A stretch of 64,000 nucleotides of DNA from Fibrobacterota bacterium (GTDB taxonomy: Bacteria > Fibrobacterota > Chitinivibrionia > Chitinivibrionales > Chitinispirillaceae): contig JAEYNR010000089.1 of assembly GCA_023412475.1 (NCBI GenBank), forward strand, positions 10,977-74,976, read 5' to 3'. Below are positions 50,527 to 59,922 of the stretch, piece by piece; the first letter of the stretch is position 1, and each line of letters starts with the position of its first letter. The translations under genes and the position numbers were made by a program. A model generated the notes under the pieces. That model searched no databases, had not been told where the DNA came from, and saw nothing but the letters and a program-made list of their open reading frames with translations.

Positions 50527-50645
50527 TTGCTCTTTTCCTCCAGAACCAGAATTCGTTTTTCTCGCGGGTTTATTGCCGTAGAAGGCAACTAATTTTGTGC
50601 TGATGTGGTTTGAAGTTTTAATTAAGCTGTAGAAAGTAACAGCTC

Positions 50646-51335
50646 TTAAAGACTTTTCATAACTCTGTCGAGATCCTGAGTTTCTCCAATAACCACCAGG
50701 ATGTCATTGGCTTCTATTACGGTATCTGCGCCCGGAATATTGCTTACGACCTTCTCATGAATTACCGGGCCATCTTTTTCCATTTTTTCGGTCATGCGGT
50801 GAATCGCAACCACATTAATGCCAAATCTTGCCCTTAGATTCAGTTTGCCCAGAGTTTTCCCAGCGAAACTGGGAGGTATACTGATCTTGGCAGCCGCAGT
50901 GGTTTCTGAAATATAACTTATGTCGAGTAAACTTTTATGAACTAAACTGTAGGCCAGTTTCTCTGCTGCTTCCACACCGGGAGTTATTATTTGATGTATA
51001 CCAACAGCTTTGAGGATCTTGATATGAAGAGGCCCTGATGCTCTGGAGATAACTTTTTTAACCCCCTTCTGTTTGAGCAGAACTGAAGTCAGAAGATTCG
51101 CTTCGAAATCTTCACCAATACAAACGATGCCCACATCCACATCCTTTAAACCGAGGGTGTCCAGTGCTTTTTCATCGGTACTGTCCATACAAACTGCATA
51201 TGTTACCAGATCCCGCATCTCCTCTATAAGATCCATAGATTTATCTATTACTATTACCTCGGTACCTTTCTGGATAAGATTTTCGGCCAGCGCACGGCCA
51301 AAAACTCCCAGACCGATGATAACATATTTATCCAT
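50646..51335 (-). CDS. ktrA: Potassium uptake regulatory subunit KtrA/TrkA
   Basis: The 229-residue protein has an RCK-N Rossmann domain (YVIIGLGVFGRALAENL at 4-20) and an RCK-C domain (about 135-229). It forms a cytoplasmic ring that gates the K+ translocating subunit in response to nucleotide. It is encoded 15 bases downstream of the ktrB-like gene, so the two form an operon. Confidence 0.9.
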   Translation of the reverse strand: MDKYVIIGLGVFGRALAENLIQKGTEVIVIDKSMDLIEEMRDLVTYAVCMDSTDEKALDTLGLKDVDVGIVCIGEDFEANLLTSVLLKQKGVKKVISRASGPLHIKILKAVGIHQIITPGVEAAEKLAYSLVHKSLLDISYISETTAAAKISIPPSFAGKTLGKLNLRARFGINVVAIHRMTEKMEKDGPVIHEKVVSNIPGADTVIEANDILVVIGETQDLDRVMKSL

Positions 51336-51350
51336 AAGAAAAATCCTGTT

Positions 51351-53135
51351 CTAACCAATCATCACAGATTCCGATGGGTACTCGACTTTAACAGAAGGAA
51401 GTTCGGTGGGCGCGGTAATGGCAAAGGCCAGAGTCAATGCTCCCAGTCTCCCGATAAACATCACTAATATAATTATTAACTTTCCATATGTGGTTAACAT
51501 TTGTGTAAGCCCCCGCGATAGCCCTACTGTACTGAATGCTGAGACTGATTCGAAAATTATGTCTATTATCGGTGCGTCTTCTGTGATGCTTAAGAGAAAG
51601 GCAGAAATTACCACAACCATTACTGAGAACGCAAAAACGACCAGAGCCCGGTTAAGAACCAGAAATGGGATTCTGCGTTTAAAAATAACTATACGGTTCT
51701 GGCCGGTAATAATTGCCCCTATACTTGCCCACAGTATTCCCAGGGTAGTGGTTTTAATTCCACCTCCGGTTGATCCCGGAGATGCACCTATAAACATAAG
51801 TATCATCATAATAAGAATCGATGAATTATTGAGCGCTGCGAAATCCACAGTATTAAATCCACAGGAGCGTGCTGTAACTGAATTGAAAAATGCAGTCAAT
51901 GCCCTGTTCCATCCACTCTCATGACCATCCAGCAAATATAAAAGAACGAAACCTGTCAACAATAACAGTCCGCTGATTATTAAAACCATACGGCTTTGGA
52001 TCGAAAGCCTGGAGTGGTGATGTGTCTTTTTTATCTTAACAGTACCACCAATTAATTCCAGTATCACAATAAAGCCCAGTCCGCCAAGAATAACCAGCGA
52101 TGAAATGGTTATCAGGACTCCTATATCGTGATGATAAGAAGTCAGGTTATCTGAAAAGGTGGAAAAACCGGCGTTACAGAAAGCTGTAATTGAGTGAAAT
52201 ACTGAATTAAAAACCAATTGGTTGACAGTCCATCCCTGGTCTGCCCAAAAAAACATTAATAGTACTGCCCCGGCTGCCTCTATGCTCAATGTCAAGATTA
52301 CTGCGTTTCGCAATACAGTGGAAATCATTCCAATCTTGTCTAAATTCATCATCTGGTGCAGCATGACTCTTTCTCTTATACCTACACCCTGACCAAAGAA
52401 AAGGGCCAGAAAGCTTGAAAGAGTCATGATACCCAGACCACCTATCTGTATTAAAAATAGGATTATCAGTTTTCCAGTCAAAGTAAATACACTCGCAGTA
52501 TCAAGCACAGTAAGCCCGGTTATGCATGTGGCGCTGGTGGTTGTAAATAGTGCGTCAATAAAACTGATAGAGACGCTACTGGAGGTTGCTTTGGGGAGCA
52601 TCAGAAGAGCTGTACCTATGAAAATCACCACTATATAGCTTAACATCATGGTTTGAGCAGGGTTAAACTTCAGTGAGGCCAGTCTGGTATTATAACGAAT
52701 TCCTTCAATCATAATAGAAAAAATGATAAGTATCTGGGCAAAGCCTACATATATTTCTGTAACTGTGGTGATATTGATATCCAGGAAATATTTCCTTATG
52801 ACATTTATTCCCTCAATGTGGATTATTATAGCGATTTCTGACAATATCAGTACTGCCAGAACAGCTTCGAACCAGTGCCGCTTTAGAAAGGAAAGTTTTG
52901 AGCGGCTGAAGAGGAGCTTAAAGATAAATTGCCATAAATAAAATTGTACGACTAAAAGATCAACCCGGTTCAGGATTGCAGAGATTGATTCTGTTAAGTA
53001 AAAACCATATTGAAGAACAAGGCTGGAGATGGCTGCCAGGCTGAAGATCGCCAAAATCATGTTAAGTATTTTTACAAAAGGCGTGGCCCAGTAAAGGTAT
53101 TCCCCAGATTCATTTACAGTTAATGATTTTATCAT
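51351..53135 (-). CDS. ktrB: Potassium uptake membrane subunit KtrB/TrkH with N-terminal extension
   Basis: The 594-residue protein has a C-terminal TrkH/KtrB pore of four M1-P-M2 repeats (ALFTTTSATCITGLTVLD, SVFHSITAFCNAGFSTF, NSVTARSCGFNTVDF, ESVSAFSTVGLSRGL), each P-loop with the filter glycine. Ahead of it are about 150 residues with four predicted membrane helices that normal KtrB lacks. They recall the extra helices on KtrB-like proteins in some Bacteroidota. It takes up K+ with KtrA. The Shine-Dalgarno is weak. Confidence 0.88.
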   Translation of the reverse strand: MIKSLTVNESGEYLYWATPFVKILNMILAIFSLAAISSLVLQYGFYLTESISAILNRVDLLVVQFYLWQFIFKLLFSRSKLSFLKRHWFEAVLAVLILSEIAIIIHIEGINVIRKYFLDINITTVTEIYVGFAQILIIFSIMIEGIRYNTRLASLKFNPAQTMMLSYIVVIFIGTALLMLPKATSSSVSISFIDALFTTTSATCITGLTVLDTASVFTLTGKLIILFLIQIGGLGIMTLSSFLALFFGQGVGIRERVMLHQMMNLDKIGMISTVLRNAVILTLSIEAAGAVLLMFFWADQGWTVNQLVFNSVFHSITAFCNAGFSTFSDNLTSYHHDIGVLITISSLVILGGLGFIVILELIGGTVKIKKTHHHSRLSIQSRMVLIISGLLLLTGFVLLYLLDGHESGWNRALTAFFNSVTARSCGFNTVDFAALNNSSILIMMILMFIGASPGSTGGGIKTTTLGILWASIGAIITGQNRIVIFKRRIPFLVLNRALVVFAFSVMVVVISAFLLSITEDAPIIDIIFESVSAFSTVGLSRGLTQMLTTYGKLIIILVMFIGRLGALTLAFAITAPTELPSVKVEYPSESVMIG

Positions 53136-53164
53136 GAATATATACTCAAGCTAAACCGCAAAAA

Positions 53165-53491
53165 CTACTTTTTAAAGAAAAAAAACACCGCTCCGATAAG
53201 GAAACAATATCCTATTATGTAATTCCAGCGAAACTGCTCACGTAAATAAAAGATGGAAAAAAGAGAAAAGATCACCAGGGTTATTACTTCCTGAATAATT
53301 TTTAGTTGCGCAGCACTGAAATGACTGTGGCCGATACGGTTGGCTGGCACCTGAAAGCAGTATTCTACAAAAGCGATCAGCCAACTGATAATTATTACTG
53401 TCCATAGTGGCGTATTCTTGAATTTTAAATGCCCATACCAGGCAAAAGTCATGAAAATATTCGAAACCACTAATAGAAAAATTGTTTCCAT
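53165..53491 (-). CDS. DUF486/DMT-type small membrane protein
   Basis: The 108-residue protein has four membrane helices and the DUF486 pattern (FMTFAWYGHLKF, WLIAFVEYCFQVPANRIGH). It belongs to the drug/metabolite transporter superfamily; no substrate is known. It lies 29 bases upstream of ktrB on the same strand, so it may be cotranscribed. Confidence 0.8.
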   Translation of the reverse strand: METIFLLVVSNIFMTFAWYGHLKFKNTPLWTVIIISWLIAFVEYCFQVPANRIGHSHFSAAQLKIIQEVITLVIFSLFSIFYLREQFRWNYIIGYCFLIGAVFFFFKK

Positions 53492-53636
53492 ATCAGGCCT
53501 GCTTTTATCAAAGCGAAAAAATATACATTAATACGATTTATTAAGCCAATGTCGCTGATCTTTGTTCACTATCTGGCAGTCAAAAATGCATTGAAAGCTC
53601 GCAAAACGCCATTTCTATCCTTAATGGAAACAGTAG

Positions 53637-53665
53637 TTGGCAGTTCCGGATAATTTTTTTATACT
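53637..53665 (+). promoter_or_regulatory. Candidate promoter for the GT2-GT87 genes
   Basis: TTGGCA (53637-53642) and TATACT (53660-53665) are 17 bases apart, a good sigma-70 match, with a further TATAAT overlapping at 53665-53670. It lies about 50 bases before the GT2 start. Confidence 0.45.
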
Positions 53666-53718
53666 ATAATTTTGTATTTATATATTTTATACGGTCGTAT
53701 TAAGGAGTATGCTGCCCG

Positions 53719-54435
53719 ATGAAGCTAAGTATTGTAATACCGGTTTTTAACGAAGAAAAGACCATCGAAACCACTATCAGGAAGGTTTTAAATGCACCTG
53801 TACCTACAGGGATCTCTTCAAGGGAGATTGTGGCGGTTAATGATGGTTCAGGTGATGGATCTGCTGAGTTGTTAAACAGCATGCAAAGCGATGTTATCCG
53901 GGTTTTTCATTTAGAAAAAAACAGGGGTAAAGGTGCTGCTCTTCAACATGGTTTCTCCAATTGCACAGGAGATATCGTTTTAATTCAGGATGCTGATCTG
54001 GAGTATGATCCAAATGAGTATCCTGTGTTACTTCAACCTATTATTGATGGACATGCAGATGTGGTTTACGGGTCCAGGTTTTTAACTGCAGGGCCACATA
54101 GAGTGCTTTATTTCTGGCATTCTGTGGGTAATAAACTTCTTACTCTCCTATCTAACATGTTTTCCAATCACAACCTGACCGATATGGAAACCGGATATAA
54201 GGTCTTTAAAAATACTGTTATAAGCCAGATTTCCATCGAGGAGAAACGGTTCGGCTTTGAACCTGAGATTACTGCAAAGATATCCAAGTTAAAAGAAGTG
54301 AGGGTGTACGAAGTGGGGATCTCCTATTTTGGCAGAACCTATAATGAGGGAAAGAAAATCGGCTTGAGAGATGCTTTCAGAGCTTTTGTATGCATAATTA
54401 AGTACAATCTCAGACCGTATAAGAAAATCCAATGA
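53719..54435 (+). CDS. GT2 family glycosyltransferase (DPM1/DolP-mannosyltransferase-like)
   Basis: The 238-residue protein starts with LSIVIPVFNEEKTI and has the nucleotide-sugar metal site DADLEYDP near 92-99, NRGKGAALQHGF and DMETGYKVFK, all typical of dolichyl-phosphate mannosyltransferase-like GT2 enzymes. It lacks C-terminal membrane helices. It probably charges polyprenyl phosphate with a sugar in the cytoplasm for use by the membrane GT87-like enzymes encoded next. AAGGAG is 13 bases upstream. It overlaps the next gene by four bases (ATGA). Confidence 0.9.
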   Translation: MKLSIVIPVFNEEKTIETTIRKVLNAPVPTGISSREIVAVNDGSGDGSAELLNSMQSDVIRVFHLEKNRGKGAALQHGFSNCTGDIVLIQDADLEYDPNEYPVLLQPIIDGHADVVYGSRFLTAGPHRVLYFWHSVGNKLLTLLSNMFSNHNLTDMETGYKVFKNTVISQISIEEKRFGFEPEITAKISKLKEVRVYEVGISYFGRTYNEGKKIGLRDAFRAFVCIIKYNLRPYKKIQ

Positions 54436-55718
54436 TATCGGCATCCAGGTTAAAGCAGGTATTAATAAGTTTCTGTAAAAAATATAGAAAACCCATTTTT
54501 TTTATTGCTCTTGCAGCAATCGTGCTTCCAGAGGTGACCGTTTATTTTCACAAGCCCAATCGAGGATCCGACATATACGGTTATTTAGCTGCAGGTAACG
54601 ATGCATTAAAACTGGAAAATCTTTACAGGATTTCCGGGCCTGCCAGTAACAACACGTGGCCTCCATTCTTTTCCTTCTTCTCGATTCCACTTGCACTATC
54701 TCAAAAAACCTTTGGATTGCCTGTAACAAAGGAGCTGTGGTATGTTTTCAACTTTATTGCCTTTATTCTGGCCATGCAGATGATCTCTTTGCTGCTATAT
54801 AAGAAGAAACCTTCATTCTTGCCAGGTAAAGACAAGTTTGATTTTACTTCTGATCTGGTTTTTGTTCCCTTTTTTCTTATTCTGCCCGGTTTTATCAAGA
54901 ATTTTTTCATGCTGCAAATAAACATGTTTGTTCTGTTTCTGGCGATTGCCGGTTTTCTCTTTCACTCCCGGGAAAGAAACTGGATAGCTGGTTTCTTTTT
55001 TGGACTTGCTGCTTCGATAAAAGCATTTCCCGGACTTTTTCTGATCTATTTTCTTTTGAGAAAACAGTGGAAACTCGCTGGTATCATCCTTTTGTGGGCT
55101 ATAGGATTTACCCTTTCACCCATTATTTTTTATGGCTATGAGCGATTCGTTGGCCTGATGACCGAATGGATTTCGATCAGCTTTTTAAAACCATTTGTCA
55201 TTGGATATCATTCCCATTCGAATCAATCCCTTTATGCATTCTGGGAGCGTCTGCTGGCACATCAGCTTCAAATCACTCAACCGGCATCCATAATGATTAA
55301 AGCGTTTAATTATTCGTCAATTATTGCCATATCCGTAATCGTATTTTCATCTATTATGCGATTTCCATATAAGAAATTGACGATATCCGGTTTTATCGAA
55401 TTTTCCATGATTTGCATTATGATGATGATTTTTCCTCCAATCGCCTGGGAACATTACTGGGTATTATTATTACCAGCAACAGTCTCTATATACTATTGCC
55501 TGAAGAAAATGCCGCAGACATTTACTACTTCAGTTAAGTACCTTTTCATTACTTATATATTGTTAACGGGAGTACCTTACATTCTATCTAAATCGGCAAT
55601 CGCCATATTTTTAAAAATGCATTCAAGTGGTATGCTCTCTGGACTTGTACTGCTAACCGCCCTGGTTATCCTGCATAGAAATATCAGCCTTGATGTATCA
55701 GAAGACCTAAAGCACTGA
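54432..55718 (+). CDS. GT87-type membrane glycosyltransferase, first copy
   Basis: The 428-residue protein has about ten membrane helices and matches the GT87 (DUF2029) polyprenol-phosphate mannosyltransferase family: a periplasmic loop with GSDIYGYLAAGNDALK, WPPFFSFFSIPLAL and the conserved GLAASIKAFPGLFLIYFLLR motif. It would use the lipid-linked sugar made by the upstream GT2 on the periplasmic side. A close paralogue follows 53 bases later. Confidence 0.85.
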   Translation: MISASRLKQVLISFCKKYRKPIFFIALAAIVLPEVTVYFHKPNRGSDIYGYLAAGNDALKLENLYRISGPASNNTWPPFFSFFSIPLALSQKTFGLPVTKELWYVFNFIAFILAMQMISLLLYKKKPSFLPGKDKFDFTSDLVFVPFFLILPGFIKNFFMLQINMFVLFLAIAGFLFHSRERNWIAGFFFGLAASIKAFPGLFLIYFLLRKQWKLAGIILLWAIGFTLSPIIFYGYERFVGLMTEWISISFLKPFVIGYHSHSNQSLYAFWERLLAHQLQITQPASIMIKAFNYSSIIAISVIVFSSIMRFPYKKLTISGFIEFSMICIMMMIFPPIAWEHYWVLLLPATVSIYYCLKKMPQTFTTSVKYLFITYILLTGVPYILSKSAIAIFLKMHSSGMLSGLVLLTALVILHRNISLDVSEDLKH

Positions 55719-55771
55719 TTGAAACAACTACTAAAAAGTAAATTCCCAGAATTGATCACCGGAGAAAATCA

Positions 55772-57043
55772 ATGATTATTAGTTCAAGAATAATGCCCGC
55801 AATCCTTACGCTGGTTAAAAAATACAGAAAAGTAATTTTTTTCTTTCTCCTTGCAGCCCTGATAATTCCCGAAATAACCGTTTATTTTAATCCCAATAGC
55901 GTCAGGGGCAAGGATGTTCATGGATATATCGAGGCGGGGCACAATGCTCTCAAAGTTGGGGAACTTTATAAGTTTTCCCCCGCCAACACCTGGCCGCCAT
56001 TCTTCTCATTTTTCTCTATACCCCTGGCTTTGTGTAATGATCTGCTGGGATTACCGCTAACCAAGGTGTTGTGGTATTTTCTTAATTTCATTGCTTTTGT
56101 TTTCTCAATGAAGATAATGATGCTGATGCTTTACAAAAAAAGAGCAGCATTCTTTCCGGGTGGTGGTTTCGATTTTACTTCTGATCGGATCTTTGTGCCC
56201 TTTTTTCTGGTTCTCCCTGCTTTTATAGCCACATTCTATTGGCTACAGATCAATATGCTGTTACTTTTACTGATTATCTCCGGTTTATTTTTTTACAATA
56301 ACCAAAAAGAGTGGAAAGCCGGTTTCTTTTTCGGTCTTGCTGCTTCAATTAAAGCATATCCGGGTTTGTTTCTGATCTACTTCCTTTTACGAAAACAATG
56401 GAAAGCCGCTATAGCCACTCTGCTCTGGAGTATCGCTTTCACTGTTTCACCAATGCTGTTCTATGGTTTCGAAAAGTTTACAGTTCTGATGACTGAATGG
56501 ATTTCGATGAGCCTGTTTAAACCTCTGGGACCCGATTACGTAAGTACATACAACCAGTCATTGTATGCGTTCTGGGAGCGACTGCTGGTTCATCAGCTTT
56601 ATATAGTAGAAACCGCTCCATCCAGGCTTATCAATATAGCCAATTATTGTTCCATTGCTTTAATAGCTATCTTTTCATTTTCATCCATATTAAAAGTTCC
56701 ACATAAAAGAGGGTCAGTATCGGGTATGATTGAGTTTTCAATCATCTGTGTCATGATGATTATGTTTCCACCGATCGCCTGGAGGCATTACTGGGTGCTG
56801 CTATTACCTGCAACCGTCTCGATATACTATTGTATGCGCATGATTCCTGGAGTTACTACTCCATTAGTACGCTATCTGTTATTTATATATGTAATTCTTA
56901 TGGGAATCCCATACTTCTTTTCCAGAACACCTGTCGGAGAATTTTTTAAATTTTATTCCTGTTACACAATCGCAGCACTGGCTATATTGGCGATTCTGCT
57001 TATTCTCCATAGAAATTGCAGTCTTCAGCATTCTGATTCATAG
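55772..57043 (+). CDS. GT87-type membrane glycosyltransferase, second copy
   Basis: The 423-residue protein parallels the preceding gene along its whole length (KDVHGYIEAGHNALK, WPPFFSFFSIPLAL, GLAASIKAYPGLFLIYFLLR, MTEWISMSLFKPL), so the two arose by tandem duplication. Its N-terminal half differs in loops that should face substrate, so the two may use different acceptors. Same membrane layout and likely lipid-linked donor. Confidence 0.85.
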   Translation: MIISSRIMPAILTLVKKYRKVIFFFLLAALIIPEITVYFNPNSVRGKDVHGYIEAGHNALKVGELYKFSPANTWPPFFSFFSIPLALCNDLLGLPLTKVLWYFLNFIAFVFSMKIMMLMLYKKRAAFFPGGGFDFTSDRIFVPFFLVLPAFIATFYWLQINMLLLLLIISGLFFYNNQKEWKAGFFFGLAASIKAYPGLFLIYFLLRKQWKAAIATLLWSIAFTVSPMLFYGFEKFTVLMTEWISMSLFKPLGPDYVSTYNQSLYAFWERLLVHQLYIVETAPSRLINIANYCSIALIAIFSFSSILKVPHKRGSVSGMIEFSIICVMMIMFPPIAWRHYWVLLLPATVSIYYCMRMIPGVTTPLVRYLLFIYVILMGIPYFFSRTPVGEFFKFYSCYTIAALAILAILLILHRNCSLQHSDS

Positions 57044-57123
57044 AATAAGCTTGTCTTTTATCCGAAAATATTATCCTTCTACAGAACGAAGTATAAATAC
57101 CCGGTTTAAAGAAGAATGTGCAG

Positions 57124-59544
57124 ATGAATCCAGATATTAAAAAGACCGATTTAATTGTTACTGGCATGCACTGTGCCAGTTGTGCCAGCAGGCTGCAAAA
57201 AACACTGTCATCAAAAAATGGTGTGATCTCTGCAGTGGTCAATTTTGAAACCGGAACTGCATCTGTCGAATTCGACAATTCAAAGATAACATTCGAAGAG
57301 TTGAAAAAAACGATTGAAGGTGCCGGGTTCAAGACTCCTCAAAAGAAGATCTCGATTACCATTGGTGGAATGCATTGTGCATCATGCGCTGCTAAAGTAA
57401 AAGATGCGCTATGCAGTATAGAGGGAGTGACCGATGCCTCTGTAAATCCGGTAACCGAAAGTGCACTTATCAGCTTAAGCTCTCAGATGATTGATTCTTC
57501 AGAACTTGGCCGGGTAATATCAGAAGCTGGATTTGAGTACCGGGGTATTATTGACGAGTACGGAGCCGAAGAAGCCGAAAAGTTAAAAGCCAGGGAGCAG
57601 CAGGGCAGATTATATCGAATGATTGCTGCTTTTACTGTCAGTCTCCCCATGATGATCGCGATGTATCTGCCTGCAGTAATGCATCACCGTGTTACTCCTT
57701 TAATAATGCTTCTGGTTTCGGCACCGGTTTTTCTCTACGTATCTTCTCCTATCTTAACTGCTGCTTATTCTGCCCTTAAAAATGGCTCTCTGACCATGGA
57801 TGTAATGTATGCCATGGGAATTGTAACTGCATTTTCAGTCAGCGTTCCCGCTACTTTCGGAATCATATTTTCTCACCAGTTCATGTTCTATGAGACAGCA
57901 ATCATGCTTGCAGGGTTTCTAACTCTTGGACGCTTTCTGGAGGCAAGGGCACGCGGGAAAACCTCCGAATCAATAAAGAAACTGATTCGTTTGCAGCCTG
58001 CTACCGCAACTGTCATCCGTAACAATGAGCAGATTGAGATTCCTGTTGAATCTCTGGTTAAAGGGGATAGAATCGTTGTTAAACCTGGTGAGAAGATTGC
58101 GGTTGATGGAAATGTTACCGATGGCGAAAGTTCTGTGGATGAATCGATGATCACCGGCGAATCAATTCCAGTGGTGAAAAAAACTGGTAGCCCGGTTATA
58201 GGAGGAACTTTTAACCGCAACGGTGTACTCCAGTTCAAAGCGGAGCGGGTTGGAAAAGATACTGTGCTCTCTCAAATAATCAAACTGGTCAGGGAGGCTC
58301 AGGGCTCGCGACCACCTGTTCAGAAAATTGCAGATAAAGCAGTAGAATTTTTCATCCCTTTTGTTTTAGCTGTGGCATTACTGTCCTTTATTGGATGGTA
58401 TTTTTACGCTGGAGCATCACTGCTTTTTGCGTTTACGACTTTTGTGGCAGTGTTAGTGATCGCCTGCCCATGCGCCCTTGGTCTGGCTTCACCAACCGCT
58501 GTGACCGTAGGCATTGGTAGAGGAGCAGAGCTTGGAATCCTTATAAAAAACGGAGAGTCGCTGGAACTTGCCCAAAAGGTGACCCTTTTAATCTTCGATA
58601 AAACCGGCACATTAACCGCAGGACATCCGGTGGTTACAGATATGTCTGCTTTTGAGATTTCGGAGAACACATTGCTTTTTTATGCCGCATCAGTGGAAAA
58701 AAATTCGGGACATCCTCTGGGCGATGCCATACTGAGTGCCGCAAAAAAGGCTGGAATAACCCTTGGAGAAACCAGCGGATTTTTTACCGTTGAAGGAAAG
58801 GGAGTACGGGCTGAAGTGAATGGAAAGATGATTCTTATCGGAAACCGACTTTTTCTTAACGAATCCGGAATCGATTTTTCCCGCATCGACAAAAAAATCA
58901 CTGAAATGGAACAGCAGGGCAAAACGGTTATTCTGGTAGCTGATTATGAAAAACTGCTGGGGGCTATTGCAATTGCCGATCCTTTAAAAAAATCCTCACA
59001 GAAGGCAGTAACTGAATTGAAAAAAATGGGATGTGATGTGGTCATGATTACTGGTGATAATAAGAGAACTGCCAGTTCAGTCGCTTCCCAGGCCGGTATA
59101 ACCAGGGTTCTGGCAGAAGTGCTTCCTCAGGACAAGGCTGCGGAAGTAAAAAGGTTGCAGGCTGAGGGGCAAATTGTTGCTTTTGTCGGTGATGGGATAA
59201 ATGATGCTCCGGCATTGGCCCAGGCGGATGTGGGTATTGCTTTGGGTAGTGGAACCGATGTAGCTGTAGAGAGTGCTCAGATTGTTCTGGTTAAAAATGA
59301 TCCACTCGATGCGGTGGCTGCGATACAACTGGGAAGGAAAATGATGCAGAGAATAAAGTGGAATCTTTTCTGGGCATTTGCCTACAATGGTGCACTTATT
59401 CCTTTGGCAGCCGGGATGCTCTATCCTTTATGGGGAATAAGTTTCAGGCCCGAACTGGCTGGATTTGCCATGGCCATGAGTTCTGTAACTGTAGTTACTC
59501 TTTCGCTCCTGCTTAAAAGATACACACCACCAGCGTTGCGCTAA
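57124..59544 (+). CDS. copA: Copper-translocating P1B-type ATPase CopA
   Basis: The 806-residue pump has two N-terminal HMA domains with GMHCASCA (Cys17/20 and Cys85/88), eight membrane helices, the ion site CPC near 447-449, the TGES loop, DKTGTLT near 492, the SGHPLGD HP motif and GDGINDAPAL. It exports Cu+ from the cytoplasm. No copper regulator or chaperone gene is next to it. I prefer ATG 57124; an in-frame GTG lies at 57118. It follows the GT87 pair by 80 bases without evidence of a functional link. Confidence 0.93.
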   Translation: MNPDIKKTDLIVTGMHCASCASRLQKTLSSKNGVISAVVNFETGTASVEFDNSKITFEELKKTIEGAGFKTPQKKISITIGGMHCASCAAKVKDALCSIEGVTDASVNPVTESALISLSSQMIDSSELGRVISEAGFEYRGIIDEYGAEEAEKLKAREQQGRLYRMIAAFTVSLPMMIAMYLPAVMHHRVTPLIMLLVSAPVFLYVSSPILTAAYSALKNGSLTMDVMYAMGIVTAFSVSVPATFGIIFSHQFMFYETAIMLAGFLTLGRFLEARARGKTSESIKKLIRLQPATATVIRNNEQIEIPVESLVKGDRIVVKPGEKIAVDGNVTDGESSVDESMITGESIPVVKKTGSPVIGGTFNRNGVLQFKAERVGKDTVLSQIIKLVREAQGSRPPVQKIADKAVEFFIPFVLAVALLSFIGWYFYAGASLLFAFTTFVAVLVIACPCALGLASPTAVTVGIGRGAELGILIKNGESLELAQKVTLLIFDKTGTLTAGHPVVTDMSAFEISENTLLFYAASVEKNSGHPLGDAILSAAKKAGITLGETSGFFTVEGKGVRAEVNGKMILIGNRLFLNESGIDFSRIDKKITEMEQQGKTVILVADYEKLLGAIAIADPLKKSSQKAVTELKKMGCDVVMITGDNKRTASSVASQAGITRVLAEVLPQDKAAEVKRLQAEGQIVAFVGDGINDAPALAQADVGIALGSGTDVAVESAQIVLVKNDPLDAVAAIQLGRKMMQRIKWNLFWAFAYNGALIPLAAGMLYPLWGISFRPELAGFAMAMSSVTVVTLSLLLKRYTPPALR

Positions 59545-59922
59545 TATTACTATTGATAGTTTCATTCGAGAAATAAACTACCTCTTCTTATCCTGCTTTG
59601 TTGCTTTCCATCTTAACATTGACATTTACAGCAGCTCCGGTATTTAATCTGTAAAATGTGCATAATTGAGGAAAATGCAATATATTAATTAACAAATATC
59701 TGGTGAGAAATCAGAAATAATCAGATAAAAACAATCAGACAGAATTGGATATAATATCTAATCAGAAGAAAATCCCAAATCACAATTTTTAAATTCTAAA
59801 CAAATTCCAAATTACAAAACCTAATTTCTAAACAGGGATAAGAGGTTTTAAGCAACTAGTTTATCAGTTGAGCCTTTTTTCTCATTTCGGTTTTCGAATT
59901 TCGTGCTTTGAGGGATTATGAT
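59545..59922. repeat. Composite dispersed repeat upstream of the M6 protease gene
   Basis: Bases 59771-59842 and 59884-59906 are inverted copies of 22431-22495 and 22338-22360, in the same internal order. Bases 59700-59770 carry AATCAGAAATAATCAGA-like sequence similar to 22575-22615. No gene is seen. A GAGGG at 59910-59914 serves the protease start. Confidence 0.65.
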
